From JAWXBK01 sp040878185 (GTDB taxonomy: Bacteria > Pseudomonadota > Alphaproteobacteria > Dongiales > Dongiaceae): 64,000 nucleotides of DNA. A program made the position numbers and the translations under genes. Location of the stretch: assembly GCA_040878185.1 (NCBI GenBank), contig JBBDMS010000031.1, positions 1 to 64,000 of the forward strand, given 5' to 3'. The notes below the pieces were generated by a model. It saw only the letters and a list, made by a program, of their open reading frames with translations, ran no database searches and was not told the DNA's origin. Below, one piece after another: positions 1 to 8,431 of this stretch (the first letter of the stretch is position 1; the number at the start of each line of letters is the position of its first letter).

Positions 1-843
1 GTGCTGCGCTGGCCCGGGCGCGGCGCCGGCCGCAAGGCAGCGCCGGTCGCGCTTGTCGGCAAGGGCGTGACGTTCGATACCGGCGGCATCTCGATCAAGC
101 CGGCTTCGAAGATGGAGGAGATGAAGGGCGACATGGCCGGCGCTGCGGCCGTGGCCGGCACGCTGCTGACGCTCGCCCGTCAGGGCGCCGCGAGCCCGGC
201 GGTCGGTGTATTGCCGCTGGTCGAGAACATGGTTTCCGGCACGGCCTACCGGCCGGGCGACGTACTGACCAGTTTTTCGGGCCAGACGATCGAGGTCGTC
301 GATACCGACGCCGAAGGCCGCCTCATTCTAGCCGACGCGCTTTCATACGCGGTGCGCCGGTTCAAGCCGCGCGCCGTGGTCGATCTTGCAACGCTGACGT
401 ATTCGGTGATCGCCGCGCTGGGCCATCTCTATGCCGGCATCTTCTCGAACAACGAAAGGCTGGCCGCGCAGCTGATCGGTGCCGGCCGCGATGCCGGCGA
501 ACACTTGTGGCGCCTGCCACTGCATCCCGATTACGACGAGCATCTCAAATCCGAGATTGCGGATATCAGGCAATGCGCGCCGGACGATGAATCGGCCGAC
601 GCCGTGCATGCTGCCCAGTTCATGCAACATTTCGTCGGCGATGCGCCCTGGGCGCATCTCGATATCGCCGGCGTCGAGTTCATGCGCGGCGCGGGGCGTA
701 GCGGCGGTTCGGGCTTTGCGGTTCGGCTGCTGACGCAGTGGCTGGGCGGCGCCGAGGCCGGCCGCGGATCGCGCCGGCAACCCCGACGTGCGAATGGTTC
801 GCAGCGGAAATCCGCGCAGGGTCGACGGCGCAACTCCCGTTGA
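1..843 (+). CDS. pepA: Leucyl aminopeptidase family M17, C-terminal part (cut by window start)
   Basis: Cytosolic zinc/manganese aminopeptidase that removes N-terminal residues from peptides. The visible 280 residues hold the catalytic domain. There is a metal-binding segment with K-G-V-T-F-D-T-G-G near residues 21-29, a downstream M-K-x-D-M-x-G segment, and the family signature around V-D-T-D-A-E-G-R-L near residue 100; the usual first residue is Asn, here Val-Val-Asp. The N-terminal domain lies outside the window, so the GTG at base 1 is probably not the real start. After the expected end of the fold (...LLTQWLGG) there is an Arg-rich tail of about 30 residues that is not typical of the family and may reflect a frameshift or relaxed C-terminus. 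Followed on the same strand by the phosphonate importer after a gap of about 160 bases. Family assignment is secure. Confidence 0.9.
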   Translation: MLRWPGRGAGRKAAPVALVGKGVTFDTGGISIKPASKMEEMKGDMAGAAAVAGTLLTLARQGAASPAVGVLPLVENMVSGTAYRPGDVLTSFSGQTIEVVDTDAEGRLILADALSYAVRRFKPRAVVDLATLTYSVIAALGHLYAGIFSNNERLAAQLIGAGRDAGEHLWRLPLHPDYDEHLKSEIADIRQCAPDDESADAVHAAQFMQHFVGDAPWAHLDIAGVEFMRGAGRSGGSGFAVRLLTQWLGGAEAGRGSRRQPRRANGSQRKSAQGRRRNSR

Positions 844-1003
844 TTCACCGGAATTCCGCGGGAATCCGCAGTTTTATCGAGCCGATGCCCGGCCCGATTG
901 TCGCGGTCATGAAAACTTAACTAATATGAAGCGGTAACCGCCGGGTTTCCATGGTCGAACCACCGGCGGAACCGACAGGGTTTTCACAAGGGAGTAGGGA
1001 TCC

Positions 1004-2035
1004 ATGACGCATCGTGTGGGGCGCGTTTTCGGCGCGCTCGTTATAGCGGCGGTCGGCATTGCCGGCCTGACCGCAGCCAAGGCCGAGGATCTGACCGTCT
1101 ATACCGCGTTCGAGGACGAACAACTTGCTGGCTACAAGGCCGCCTTCGAGGCCGTCAACCCGGACATCACCATCAACTGGGTGCGCGATTCGACGGGCGT
1201 CGTCACCGCGCGCCTGCTCGCCGAGAAAAACAATCCGCAGGCCGACGTGATCTGGGGTCTCGCCGCCACCAGTCTTCTGGTGATGGACGCCGAAGGCATG
1301 CTTCAGGGCTACGCGCCCGCCGGCGTCGAGGACCTGAAGCCGGGCTTCGTCGATCAGTCGAACGACCCGCCGCACTGGCTCGGGATGGACGCCTATATCT
1401 CGGCGATCTGCTTCAACACCGCCGAAGGCGCGGCGCGCAACATTCCGGCGCCGACCGGCTGGGCCGATCTGCTGAACCCGATCTACAAGAACAGCATCGT
1501 GATGCCGAACCCGGGTTCGTCGGGCACCGGCTTCCTGACTGTCTCCGCCATCCTGCAGCAGATGGGCGAGGAAGAAGGCTGGAAGTATCTCGACGGGTTG
1601 CACGAAAACATCAACACCTACCTGCACTCGGGCTCGAAGCCGTGCGTCGCGGCGGCGCAGGGCGAGTACCTCATCGGTATCTCGTTCGAGTATCGAGGCG
1701 TGCAGGAGAAGAACAAGGGCGCGCCGGTCGACATCATCATTCCGGCGGAAGGTGCGGGCTGGGAACTCGAGGCCGGCGCGATCATGGCCGGTACCGACCA
1801 GCTTGATGCGGCCCAGCACCTGATGGACTTCGCGATTTCGAAGGAAGCCAACGTTCTCTACAACCAGTATTTCCAGGTGGTCGGATATCCCGGCATCACG
1901 CAGGAGATCCCGAACTATCCCGCCAACGCCGAAGAGTTGATGATCGAGAACGACTTCTCCTGGGCGGCGCTCAATCGCGAGCGCATCCTCGAGGAATGGC
2001 AGGCCCGCTACGGCAGCAAGGACGCGCCGCAGTAA
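1004..2035 (+). CDS. aepX: 2-aminoethylphosphonate-type ABC transporter, periplasmic binding protein
   Basis: Predicted periplasmic solute receptor, 343 residues. An N-terminal signal peptide (hydrophobic stretch VIAAVGIAGLTAA, cleavage after A-K-A) precedes a type II periplasmic binding fold of the iron/thiamine/phosphonate class, starting D-L-T-V-Y-T-A-F-E-D-E. The start ATG has a GGAG ribosome site in front. The order binding protein, ATPase, two-domain permease, regulator, phnW matches the known 2-AEP importers (TIGR-type 2-AEP binding proteins; the AepXVW system). Ligand is inferred from the neighbouring phnWAY genes. Because tmpAB homologues follow, trimethylaminoethylphosphonate is a possible second ligand. 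An iron(III)-binding protein of the same superfamily is the main alternative, but context argues against it. Confidence 0.85.
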   Translation: MTHRVGRVFGALVIAAVGIAGLTAAKAEDLTVYTAFEDEQLAGYKAAFEAVNPDITINWVRDSTGVVTARLLAEKNNPQADVIWGLAATSLLVMDAEGMLQGYAPAGVEDLKPGFVDQSNDPPHWLGMDAYISAICFNTAEGAARNIPAPTGWADLLNPIYKNSIVMPNPGSSGTGFLTVSAILQQMGEEEGWKYLDGLHENINTYLHSGSKPCVAAAQGEYLIGISFEYRGVQEKNKGAPVDIIIPAEGAGWELEAGAIMAGTDQLDAAQHLMDFAISKEANVLYNQYFQVVGYPGITQEIPNYPANAEELMIENDFSWAALNRERILEEWQARYGSKDAPQ

Positions 2036-2059
2036 GCAGGCTTCGCGCCGATGCGGGCG

Positions 2060-2085
2060 CCGGATGCCGGTTTTCCGGCATCCGG
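2060..2085 (+). terminator. Strong hairpin between binding-protein and ATPase genes (attenuator-like)
   Basis: Perfect 11-base-pair stem CCGGATGCCGG / CCGGCATCCGG with a TTTT loop, 25 bases after the binding-protein stop and 115 bases before the ATPase start. No T-run follows. Position fits an intra-operon attenuator or 3'-end stabiliser that lets the receptor be made in excess over the membrane components, as is common in ABC operons. Confidence 0.6.
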
Positions 2086-2199
2086 TCCCGTTTATCGGAT
2101 CGGGCGTCAGATCCGGCAGGGTCGCCGCTAGGCGGCCCGGCGCCGGATTGATATCGTTCGGGCGGCTTATCGAAATCAGGGGTACGAGGGGGCGGCATC

Positions 2200-3297
2200 G
2201 TGAACGCGCGCGGGGGCGAGCCCTATCTTCATGTTGAAGGCCTGAACAAGTTTTTCGGCGAATTTCAGGCGCTCAAGGATATCTCGCTCAATGTGTATGA
2301 GGGCGAGTTCGTCTGCTTTCTGGGCCCCTCGGGCTGCGGCAAGACCACGTTGCTGCGCGCCATTGCGGGACTCGATGTCCAGACCAGCGGGCGCATCGTG
2401 CAGAACGGGCGAAACATCTCGCCGTTGCCGGTGACCGAGCGCGATTTCGGAATCGTCTTCCAGTCCTATGCGCTGTTTCCCAACCTCACCGTTGAGGAAA
2501 ATGTCGGCTACGGGCTGAAGGGGCGCAAGAACAACGGCCATACGATCGGCGACCGCGTTACCGAGCTTCTTGCCCTGGTTGGGCTTGGCGATCAGCGTCG
2601 CAAATATCCAGCCCAGCTTTCGGGCGGCCAGCAGCAGCGTGTGGCACTCGCCCGCGCGCTCGCCATGTCGCCCGGCCTGTTGCTGCTCGACGAGCCGCTT
2701 TCCGCACTCGATGCGCGGGTGCGGGTGCGGCTGCGTCAAGAAATCACTTCCCTGCAGAAGCGCCTCGGCGTCACCACCATCATGGTCACGCACGATCAGG
2801 AAGAGGCGCTCACCATGGCCGACCGGATCGTCGTGATGAATCACGGCGTGATCGAACAGGTGGGCACACCAGTCGATATCTATCGCGAGCCGGCCAGTGT
2901 CTTCGTGGCCGATTTCATCGGTGCGATGAGTCACATCCCGGGCAGCGCCATCGGAAAGGAACAGGTCAGGCTCGGTGCGCTTACCGTGACGGCGACCGTG
3001 CCGCCGGACCTGGCGTCCGGTGCCGACGTCTGGATCTGTATCCGTCCGGAAGATGTGATGGTTCGCGGCATTGCGGACAACACACCCAATCGCGTCGCGG
3101 TGAAGATCGACGAGCTCGAGTTCCTCGGGTCGTTCTATCGCGGCACGCTGCACAGCGAGGTGGCGCCCGGTGTCGCGATTACGGCGGATTTCTCGATCAA
3201 CGCCATGCGCGATTTGCGCCTCGAGGCGGGGCAGTCTTTGACCGTGGCCCTGCCACCAGACCGGGTGCGGATTTTTCCCCGGCCGGCGGGAGCCTGA
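2200..3297 (+). CDS. aepV: 2-aminoethylphosphonate-type ABC transporter, ATP-binding protein
   Basis: ATPase of the phosphonate importer, 365 residues, GTG start after a purine-rich GAGGGGGCGG. It has Walker A G-P-S-G-C-G-K-T-T (about residues 43-51), Q-loop F-Q-S-Y-A-L-F, ABC signature L-S-G-G-Q-Q-Q-R, Walker B L-L-L-L-D-E-P and the H-loop T-H-D-Q-E-E. A C-terminal TOBE-like regulatory domain (about residues 245-365) follows, as in the PotA/FbpC/PhnT group. It lies between the receptor gene and the permease, 4 bases from the latter, so the two are probably translated together. Confidence 0.88.
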   Translation: MNARGGEPYLHVEGLNKFFGEFQALKDISLNVYEGEFVCFLGPSGCGKTTLLRAIAGLDVQTSGRIVQNGRNISPLPVTERDFGIVFQSYALFPNLTVEENVGYGLKGRKNNGHTIGDRVTELLALVGLGDQRRKYPAQLSGGQQQRVALARALAMSPGLLLLDEPLSALDARVRVRLRQEITSLQKRLGVTTIMVTHDQEEALTMADRIVVMNHGVIEQVGTPVDIYREPASVFVADFIGAMSHIPGSAIGKEQVRLGALTVTATVPPDLASGADVWICIRPEDVMVRGIADNTPNRVAVKIDELEFLGSFYRGTLHSEVAPGVAITADFSINAMRDLRLEAGQSLTVALPPDRVRIFPRPAGA

Positions 3298-3301
3298 CCC
3301 C

Positions 3302-5002
3302 ATGGCGGTGGTGACCGCGGGCCCTGCGGCACCGGTCCGAGCGCGGGTCGGGCGCGAAGGCTGGATCATGCGCGTGGCGCTGATCCTGCTCGGCATCTAT
3401 CTCGTCGTCACGGTGCTGCTGCCGCTGGAATCGCTGCTGCGCAAGAGTTTCTTCGACAAGGAGGGGCTCTTCGTCGGTTTGGCGAATTACGCGCGCTACT
3501 TCACCGATCCGGCTTTGTCGGTTGCGATCACCAACTCTCTCACCGTCACGGTCATCGCCACCTCGATCACCATCGTGATCGCCTTCATCTACGCCTATGC
3601 GATACAGCGCAGTCGGATGTGGGGCCGCGGCATCTTCAGGGGTATCGCGCTGGTGCCGTTGCTCGCGCCGTCGCTCCTGCCCGGTTTGTCGCTCGTCTAC
3701 ATGTTCGGCAATCAGGGTTTCCTCAACTGGATGCTCGGCGGGCACAGCATCTACGGGCCGATCGGTATCGTCATCGGCGAAGTATTCTTTACGCTTCCGC
3801 ATGCGGTGATGATCATTCTGACGGCGCTCGCGACCGCCGATCAGCGACTCTACGAGGCGGCGGAATCGCTGCGCGCGAGCAAGCTCAGGATTTTCTTTAC
3901 CGTGACGCTGCCCGGCGCGCGCTACGGCCTCATCAGCGCGATCTTCGTCGTGTTCACGCTGAATTTCACCGATTTCGGCGTGCCCAAAGTGATCGGCGGC
4001 TCGTACAACGTGCTGGCGACCGATATCTATAAACAGGTGATCGGGCAGTTCAATTTCCAGATGGGTGCCGTCGTCGGCATGCTGCTGCTGATCCCCGCCG
4101 TCATCTCGTTCATCGTCGATCGGACGGTGCAGAAGAAACAGGTGGCGCTGCTGTCGGCCCGCGCCGTGCCCTATCAGCCCAAGTCGAACGGCCTGCGCGA
4201 TATCGGCCTCTTCCTGTTCTGCGTGCTGGTCGCCATCTTCGTGGTCGGAATCCTGGCCGTTGCGGCCTATGGTTCTTTTATCAGCTACTGGCCGTACGAT
4301 CTCACCTTCACCTGGAAGAACTACGATTTCGACAGGATCGATACCAACGGCTGGGGCGCCTATTTCAACAGTCTGAAGATGGCCGGTCTGACAGCACTCT
4401 TCGGCACTGCAATCATCTTCTGGGGCGCCTATCTGGTCGAGAAGGGGCGCGGCTTCGGCAAGCTGCGCGGCGCAATCCAGTTTCTCTGCATGGTACCGCT
4501 GGCGGTGCCCGGCCTGGTGCTCGGCCTTTCCTATATCTTTTTTTTCAACCACCCGGCCAATCCGCTGAGCTTTCTCTATCTGACGATGGCGATCCTCGTG
4601 ATCAACACGATCGCGCATTTCTACACGGTCTGCCATCTGACGGCGCTGACCGCGTTGAAACAGATGGATGCCGAATTCGAGTCGGTTTCCGCCTCGCTCA
4701 AGATCCCGTTCTACAAGACATTCTGGCGGGTGACCGTGCCGGTCTGCCTGCCCGCGATCATCGACATCGCGATCTATCTCTTCGTCAACGCAATGACGAC
4801 CGTATCGGCGGTGGTGTTCCTCTATTCGTCGAACACCAAGCTCGCCTCGATCTCGGTCCTCAACATGGACGATGCCGGCAACACCGCGAGCGCGGCGGCG
4901 ATGGGCATGACGATCGTCGCGACGTCGGCGGCCGTGCGCATCGCGCAGGGCATTCTTACCCACGGAATCAGTCGACGGACCCAGGCCTGGCGGCGTCGCT
5001 GA
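3302..5002 (+). CDS. aepW: 2-aminoethylphosphonate-type ABC transporter, fused two-domain permease
   Basis: Inner-membrane permease, 566 residues, with two binding-protein-dependent transport domains in one chain (ThiP/FbpB/PhnU class). The halves each carry about six membrane segments. The EAA-type cytoplasmic loops are visible as Y-E-A-A-E-S-L-R-A-S in the first half and E-F-E-S-V-S-A-S-L in the second. A single polypeptide replaces the usual permease dimer. The last 35 bases overlap the 3' end of the convergent LysR gene. Confidence 0.87.
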   Translation: MAVVTAGPAAPVRARVGREGWIMRVALILLGIYLVVTVLLPLESLLRKSFFDKEGLFVGLANYARYFTDPALSVAITNSLTVTVIATSITIVIAFIYAYAIQRSRMWGRGIFRGIALVPLLAPSLLPGLSLVYMFGNQGFLNWMLGGHSIYGPIGIVIGEVFFTLPHAVMIILTALATADQRLYEAAESLRASKLRIFFTVTLPGARYGLISAIFVVFTLNFTDFGVPKVIGGSYNVLATDIYKQVIGQFNFQMGAVVGMLLLIPAVISFIVDRTVQKKQVALLSARAVPYQPKSNGLRDIGLFLFCVLVAIFVVGILAVAAYGSFISYWPYDLTFTWKNYDFDRIDTNGWGAYFNSLKMAGLTALFGTAIIFWGAYLVEKGRGFGKLRGAIQFLCMVPLAVPGLVLGLSYIFFFNHPANPLSFLYLTMAILVINTIAHFYTVCHLTALTALKQMDAEFESVSASLKIPFYKTFWRVTVPVCLPAIIDIAIYLFVNAMTTVSAVVFLYSSNTKLASISVLNMDDAGNTASAAAMGMTIVATSAAVRIAQGILTHGISRRTQAWRRR

Positions 5003-5873
5003 TCGGGGCGACCTCGCGGACCGCGTCGAAGAACGCACGCACGATCCGCAGATTCCGCCGCTCTTCGAGACATACCAGATACTCGACCGTATCGAGGCGG
5101 GCATCGGCGATCTCGACCGGTGCGATGCGGTCGTCATGGCCGAGTTCGGTCGCGGCGACGATGCCGACGCCAAGCCCGGCGGCGACCGCTTCGCGCACCG
5201 CCTCGCGGCTGCCGATCTCCATGACTTCACGCAGCGCGATGCCGCGCCGGCTGAGTGCGGTCTCGAACAAACGCCGTGTCGACGATCCCGGCTCCCGCAA
5301 CACGATCCGCTCGCCAACCAGTTCGCTGAGGGCGACCGTGCCGCGCGCCGCCCAGGGATGCGCACGGGCGACGAACGCCAAGAGCCGATCCTCGAGGATC
5401 GGCGTCGCGTAGAGGCGAGGGTCGTAGGCGACGTCGGCGAGCAGCGCCACGTCGCACCGATGCTCGATCAGGTCGGTCAGAACCTTGTTGGAATTGCCGA
5501 TGGACAGCTGAAGTCGGATACCGGGATGGCGCCGGTTGAAGACGCCCAGCGAGGGCACGATCGAGTAGGGCGCATCGGCGCCGACCCGCAGCGTGCCGGT
5601 CCGGAGGCCGCGGGCGGCGGCCAGCATCTGCTCGGCCTCTTCCTCGACCGCCTTCAGCCGCCGTGTGACCGCGAGCAGATCCTCGCCGAGCCCCGTCAGG
5701 ACGACGCCCCTGCCGCGCCGGTCGAACAGCCTGACGCCGTAACGGTCCTCCAAGCCCTTCACCTGGGCCGATAAAGTCGGCTGGGTGACGTTGAGCGCCT
5801 TGGCGGCGCGGGTGAAGCTGCCCTCGCTGGCGACGGCGTGAAAGGCGCGGAGCTGGGTCGGGTTTATAGTCAT
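4968..5873 (-). CDS. LysR-family regulator of the phosphonate locus
   Basis: 301-residue LysR-type transcription factor. The N-terminal winged helix-turn-helix (residues 1-62) reads T-Q-L-R-A-F-H-A-V-A then F-T-R-A-A-K-A-L-N-V-T-Q-P-T-L-S, and a periplasmic-binding-like effector domain follows. It is divergent from phnW with 110 bases between starts, the usual arrangement for a LysR activator of the adjacent catabolic operon. The effector is probably 2-AEP or phosphonoacetaldehyde (inference). Its start codon overlaps a palindrome, so autoregulation is likely. The 3' end overlaps the importer permease gene by 35 bases. Confidence 0.88.
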   Translation of the reverse strand: MTINPTQLRAFHAVASEGSFTRAAKALNVTQPTLSAQVKGLEDRYGVRLFDRRGRGVVLTGLGEDLLAVTRRLKAVEEEAEQMLAAARGLRTGTLRVGADAPYSIVPSLGVFNRRHPGIRLQLSIGNSNKVLTDLIEHRCDVALLADVAYDPRLYATPILEDRLLAFVARAHPWAARGTVALSELVGERIVLREPGSSTRRLFETALSRRGIALREVMEIGSREAVREAVAAGLGVGIVAATELGHDDRIAPVEIADARLDTVEYLVCLEERRNLRIVRAFFDAVREVAPISDAARPGSVD

Positions 5874-5889
5874 GATCTATATATATCAT
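5872..5889. promoter_or_regulatory. Palindromic operator candidate in the lysR-phnW divergent promoter
   Basis: Inverted repeat ATGAT-N8-ATCAT with an A/T-only centre, very different from the surrounding GC-rich DNA. It covers the lysR start codon and lies about 95 bases upstream of phnW. It resembles a LysR-type dyad, suggesting negative autoregulation plus activation of phnW. Not proven. Confidence 0.45.
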
Positions 5890-5983
5890 AGAAAGCAGAG
5901 ATTGGACCGATAGAAGCCGGATCGCTAGTTTTTCCGGGTGTTTCAGGCGCCTGGGTCGGCCGCGCCTCAGCCGGAGAGAAACG

Positions 5984-7135
5984 ATGACCGCTTCCGCCAA
6001 GCCCGCCCGCGATCCCTGGCTGCTGACGCCCGGACCGCTCACCACCTCCGCGACCGTCAAGGAAGCGATGCTGCATGACTGGGGCTCGCGCGATGCGAGT
6101 TTCATCGCGATCAATAAATTGGTGCGCGAGCGGCTGGTCGCGATGGCCGGTGCGACCGGCAGCCATGTCTGCGTGCCGCTGCAGGGCAGCGGTACGTTTG
6201 CGGTCGAGGCGATGCTCGGTACGCTGGTGCCGCGCGACGGCAAGCTGCTGATCCTGGTCAACGGCGCCTATGGCCGCCGCATGATCCGCATCTGCGAAAT
6301 CGCCGGCCGCGCGCATAGCGTGCTCGAGCGGGCGGAGAACATCCCGATCGAGGCATCCGCCGTGACGGCGGCGCTGGTGCAGGATCCCGCGATCACCCAT
6401 GTCGCGGTCATCCATTGCGAAACCACCTCGGGCATTCTCAATCCGTTGCAGGAAATCGCACAGGCGGTCGCCCATGCCGGACGCAGCCTGCTGATCGACG
6501 CGATGAGCGCCTTCGGCGCGATCCCGGTCGACGCGGCAGAAGTGCCGTTCGATGCGCTCGCCGCCTCGTCCAACAAATGCATCGAGGGCGTGCCCGGCGT
6601 CGGCTTCGTGATCGTGCGCCAGTCGGTACTCGAAGCGGCGAAGGGCAATGCCCATGCCCTCAGCCTCGATCTGCACGACCAGTGGAGCTCGATGGAGAAG
6701 AACGGGCAGTGGCGCTTCACGCCGCCGACCCATGTGATCGTCGCCTTCCATCAGGCGCTGCTCGAGCATGAGGCCGAGGGTGGCGTTGCCGGTCGCGGCA
6801 AGCGCTATCGCGACAATGGCCGCATCCTGATCGACGGTATGCGCAAACTCGGCTTCGAGACGCTGCTGCCCGATGCGCTGCAGGCGCCGATCATCGTCAC
6901 CTTCCACATGCCGGCCGATCCGAAATTCGATTTCCAGCGCTTCTACGACCGGCTGAAAGAGCTGGGCTACGTGATCTATCCGGGCAAGCTCACCGTTGCC
7001 GACAGTTTCCGCATCGGCTGCATCGGCCGGCTGGGTGCCGCCGAGATGCACGGCGCGCTCGATGCGGTGCGCCAGGTCATGGCGGAGCTGGGCGTCGCCA
7101 GCGGCGCCCCGGCGGCACAGAGCCGTGTCGCCTGA
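5984..7135 (+). CDS. phnW: 2-aminoethylphosphonate-pyruvate transaminase
   Basis: PLP-dependent class V aminotransferase, 383 residues, converting 2-AEP plus pyruvate to phosphonoacetaldehyde plus alanine. Visible landmarks are the N-terminal L-L-T-P-G-P-L, the Q-G-S-G-T phosphate-binding turn, the I-D-A-M-S-A-F-G cofactor segment, and the Schiff-base lysine Lys198 in S-S-N-K-C-I-E-G. The start ATG follows GGAGAGAAACG. It is the first gene of phnW-phnA-phnY, with 16- and 17-base gaps. There is no phnX (phosphonatase) in the window, so the product must be oxidised by PhnY instead. Confidence 0.94.
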   Translation: MTASAKPARDPWLLTPGPLTTSATVKEAMLHDWGSRDASFIAINKLVRERLVAMAGATGSHVCVPLQGSGTFAVEAMLGTLVPRDGKLLILVNGAYGRRMIRICEIAGRAHSVLERAENIPIEASAVTAALVQDPAITHVAVIHCETTSGILNPLQEIAQAVAHAGRSLLIDAMSAFGAIPVDAAEVPFDALAASSNKCIEGVPGVGFVIVRQSVLEAAKGNAHALSLDLHDQWSSMEKNGQWRFTPPTHVIVAFHQALLEHEAEGGVAGRGKRYRDNGRILIDGMRKLGFETLLPDALQAPIIVTFHMPADPKFDFQRFYDRLKELGYVIYPGKLTVADSFRIGCIGRLGAAEMHGALDAVRQVMAELGVASGAPAAQSRVA

Positions 7136-7151
7136 AGGAGAGAGCGCACAC

Positions 7152-8414
7152 ATGAAAAAAGACATCCTGACCGTCAACGGCCGGCGTTATCGCTGGCCCT
7201 CGGCGCCTGTGGTCGTTGTCTGCATCGACGGCTCCGAGCCGGACTATATGAAGATGGCGATAGCGGCCGGCGCGATGCCGTGGCTCGCCCGCGCATTGCC
7301 GGGTGGCAGCGAGATGCTGGCCGACTGCGTCGTGCCGTCCTTCACCAATCCGAACAATCTCTCGATCGTGACCGGTGCGCCGCCTGCCGTGCACGGTATC
7401 TGCGGCAATTTCTTCTACGATCGCGATGCCGACGCCGAGATCATGATGAACGATCCCAAATATCTCCGGGCCGGCACCATTCTGGCGGCGTTCGCCGATG
7501 CCGGCGCAAGGGTCGCGGTCGTTACCGCCAAGGACAAACTGCGCAAGCTGCTCGGCAACAAGATGACCGGCATCTGCTTTTCGGCGGAGAAGTCCGATGA
7601 GACCACGATCGCCGAACACGGCATAGACAACGCGGCGAAATTCGTCGGTCGCCCGGTGCCGTCGGTTTATAGCGCGGATCTGTCGGAGTTCGTCTTCGCG
7701 GCCGGCGTGAGGCTGATGGAGCGGGACCGGCCCGATCTGCTCTATCTTTCGACCACCGACTATATCCAGCACAAGCATGCGCCGGGCACGCCGGTCGCCA
7801 ACGATTTCTATCGCATGATGGACGGCTACTGGGCATCGCTCGACGCGGCCGGCGCGACCATCATCCTGACCGCCGATCACGGGATGAACGCCAAGCATGG
7901 CGCCGATGGAAAGCCCAACGTGCTCTATCTCCAGAGCCTGCTCGACGAATGGCTGGGAAAAGGGAAGGCGCGCGTAATCCTACCGATCACCGACCCTTAT
8001 GTAGTGCATCACGGTGCGCTCGGGTCGTTCGCCACGGCCTATCTGCCGGAGAATACCGATATCGCGGACCTCCTGAAGCGCCTGGCGGCGCGGCCGGATG
8101 TCGAGTTTGCGCTCGATCGCAAGGCGGCCGCGGCGAAATTCGAACTTCCCGAAGACCGCATCGGCGATATCGTCCTGGTCAGCTGCCGCGAGACCGCGAT
8201 CGGCACCAGCCCCGATCGCCACGATCTCTCGGGCCTCGATGCGCCGCTGCGGTCGCATGGCGGCGTCTCCGAACAGCGTGTGCCGCTTTACTGCAACCGG
8301 CCGGTCGAAGGCGTTGCTGCAAACCGCCGGCTGCGCAACTTCGATGCATTCGACATTGCGCTCAATCATGCCGTGGCGATTGCGGCGCCCGCGCGCGCCG
8401 TCGGGCAGCGTTAG
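7152..8414 (+). CDS. phnA: Phosphonoacetate hydrolase
   Basis: Di-zinc alkaline-phosphatase-superfamily enzyme, 420 residues, cleaving phosphonoacetate to acetate and phosphate. All expected metal and catalytic residues are present in order: Asp26 (C-I-D-G-S), the nucleophile Thr65 (S-F-T-N-P-N), Asp203 and His207 (T-D-Y-I-Q-H), Asp242-His243 (T-A-D-H-G) and His369 (R-S-H-G-G). I chose the ATG at 7152, with GAAGGAG upstream, over longer in-frame starts that would run inside phnW and translate an Arg/Ala-rich sequence. It uses the product of the following phnY. Confidence 0.94.
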   Translation: MKKDILTVNGRRYRWPSAPVVVVCIDGSEPDYMKMAIAAGAMPWLARALPGGSEMLADCVVPSFTNPNNLSIVTGAPPAVHGICGNFFYDRDADAEIMMNDPKYLRAGTILAAFADAGARVAVVTAKDKLRKLLGNKMTGICFSAEKSDETTIAEHGIDNAAKFVGRPVPSVYSADLSEFVFAAGVRLMERDRPDLLYLSTTDYIQHKHAPGTPVANDFYRMMDGYWASLDAAGATIILTADHGMNAKHGADGKPNVLYLQSLLDEWLGKGKARVILPITDPYVVHHGALGSFATAYLPENTDIADLLKRLAARPDVEFALDRKAAAAKFELPEDRIGDIVLVSCRETAIGTSPDRHDLSGLDAPLRSHGGVSEQRVPLYCNRPVEGVAANRRLRNFDAFDIALNHAVAIAAPARAVGQR

Positions 8415-8431
8415 TACCAAAGGACAGGATC

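Noticed and set aside
3197..5365. Very long open frame on the minus strand (over 700 codons) opposite the phosphonate permease
   Set aside because: Translation is Arg/His/Asp-rich with no domain; it is the antisense shadow expected in high-GC coding DNA. The plus-strand permease is clearly real.
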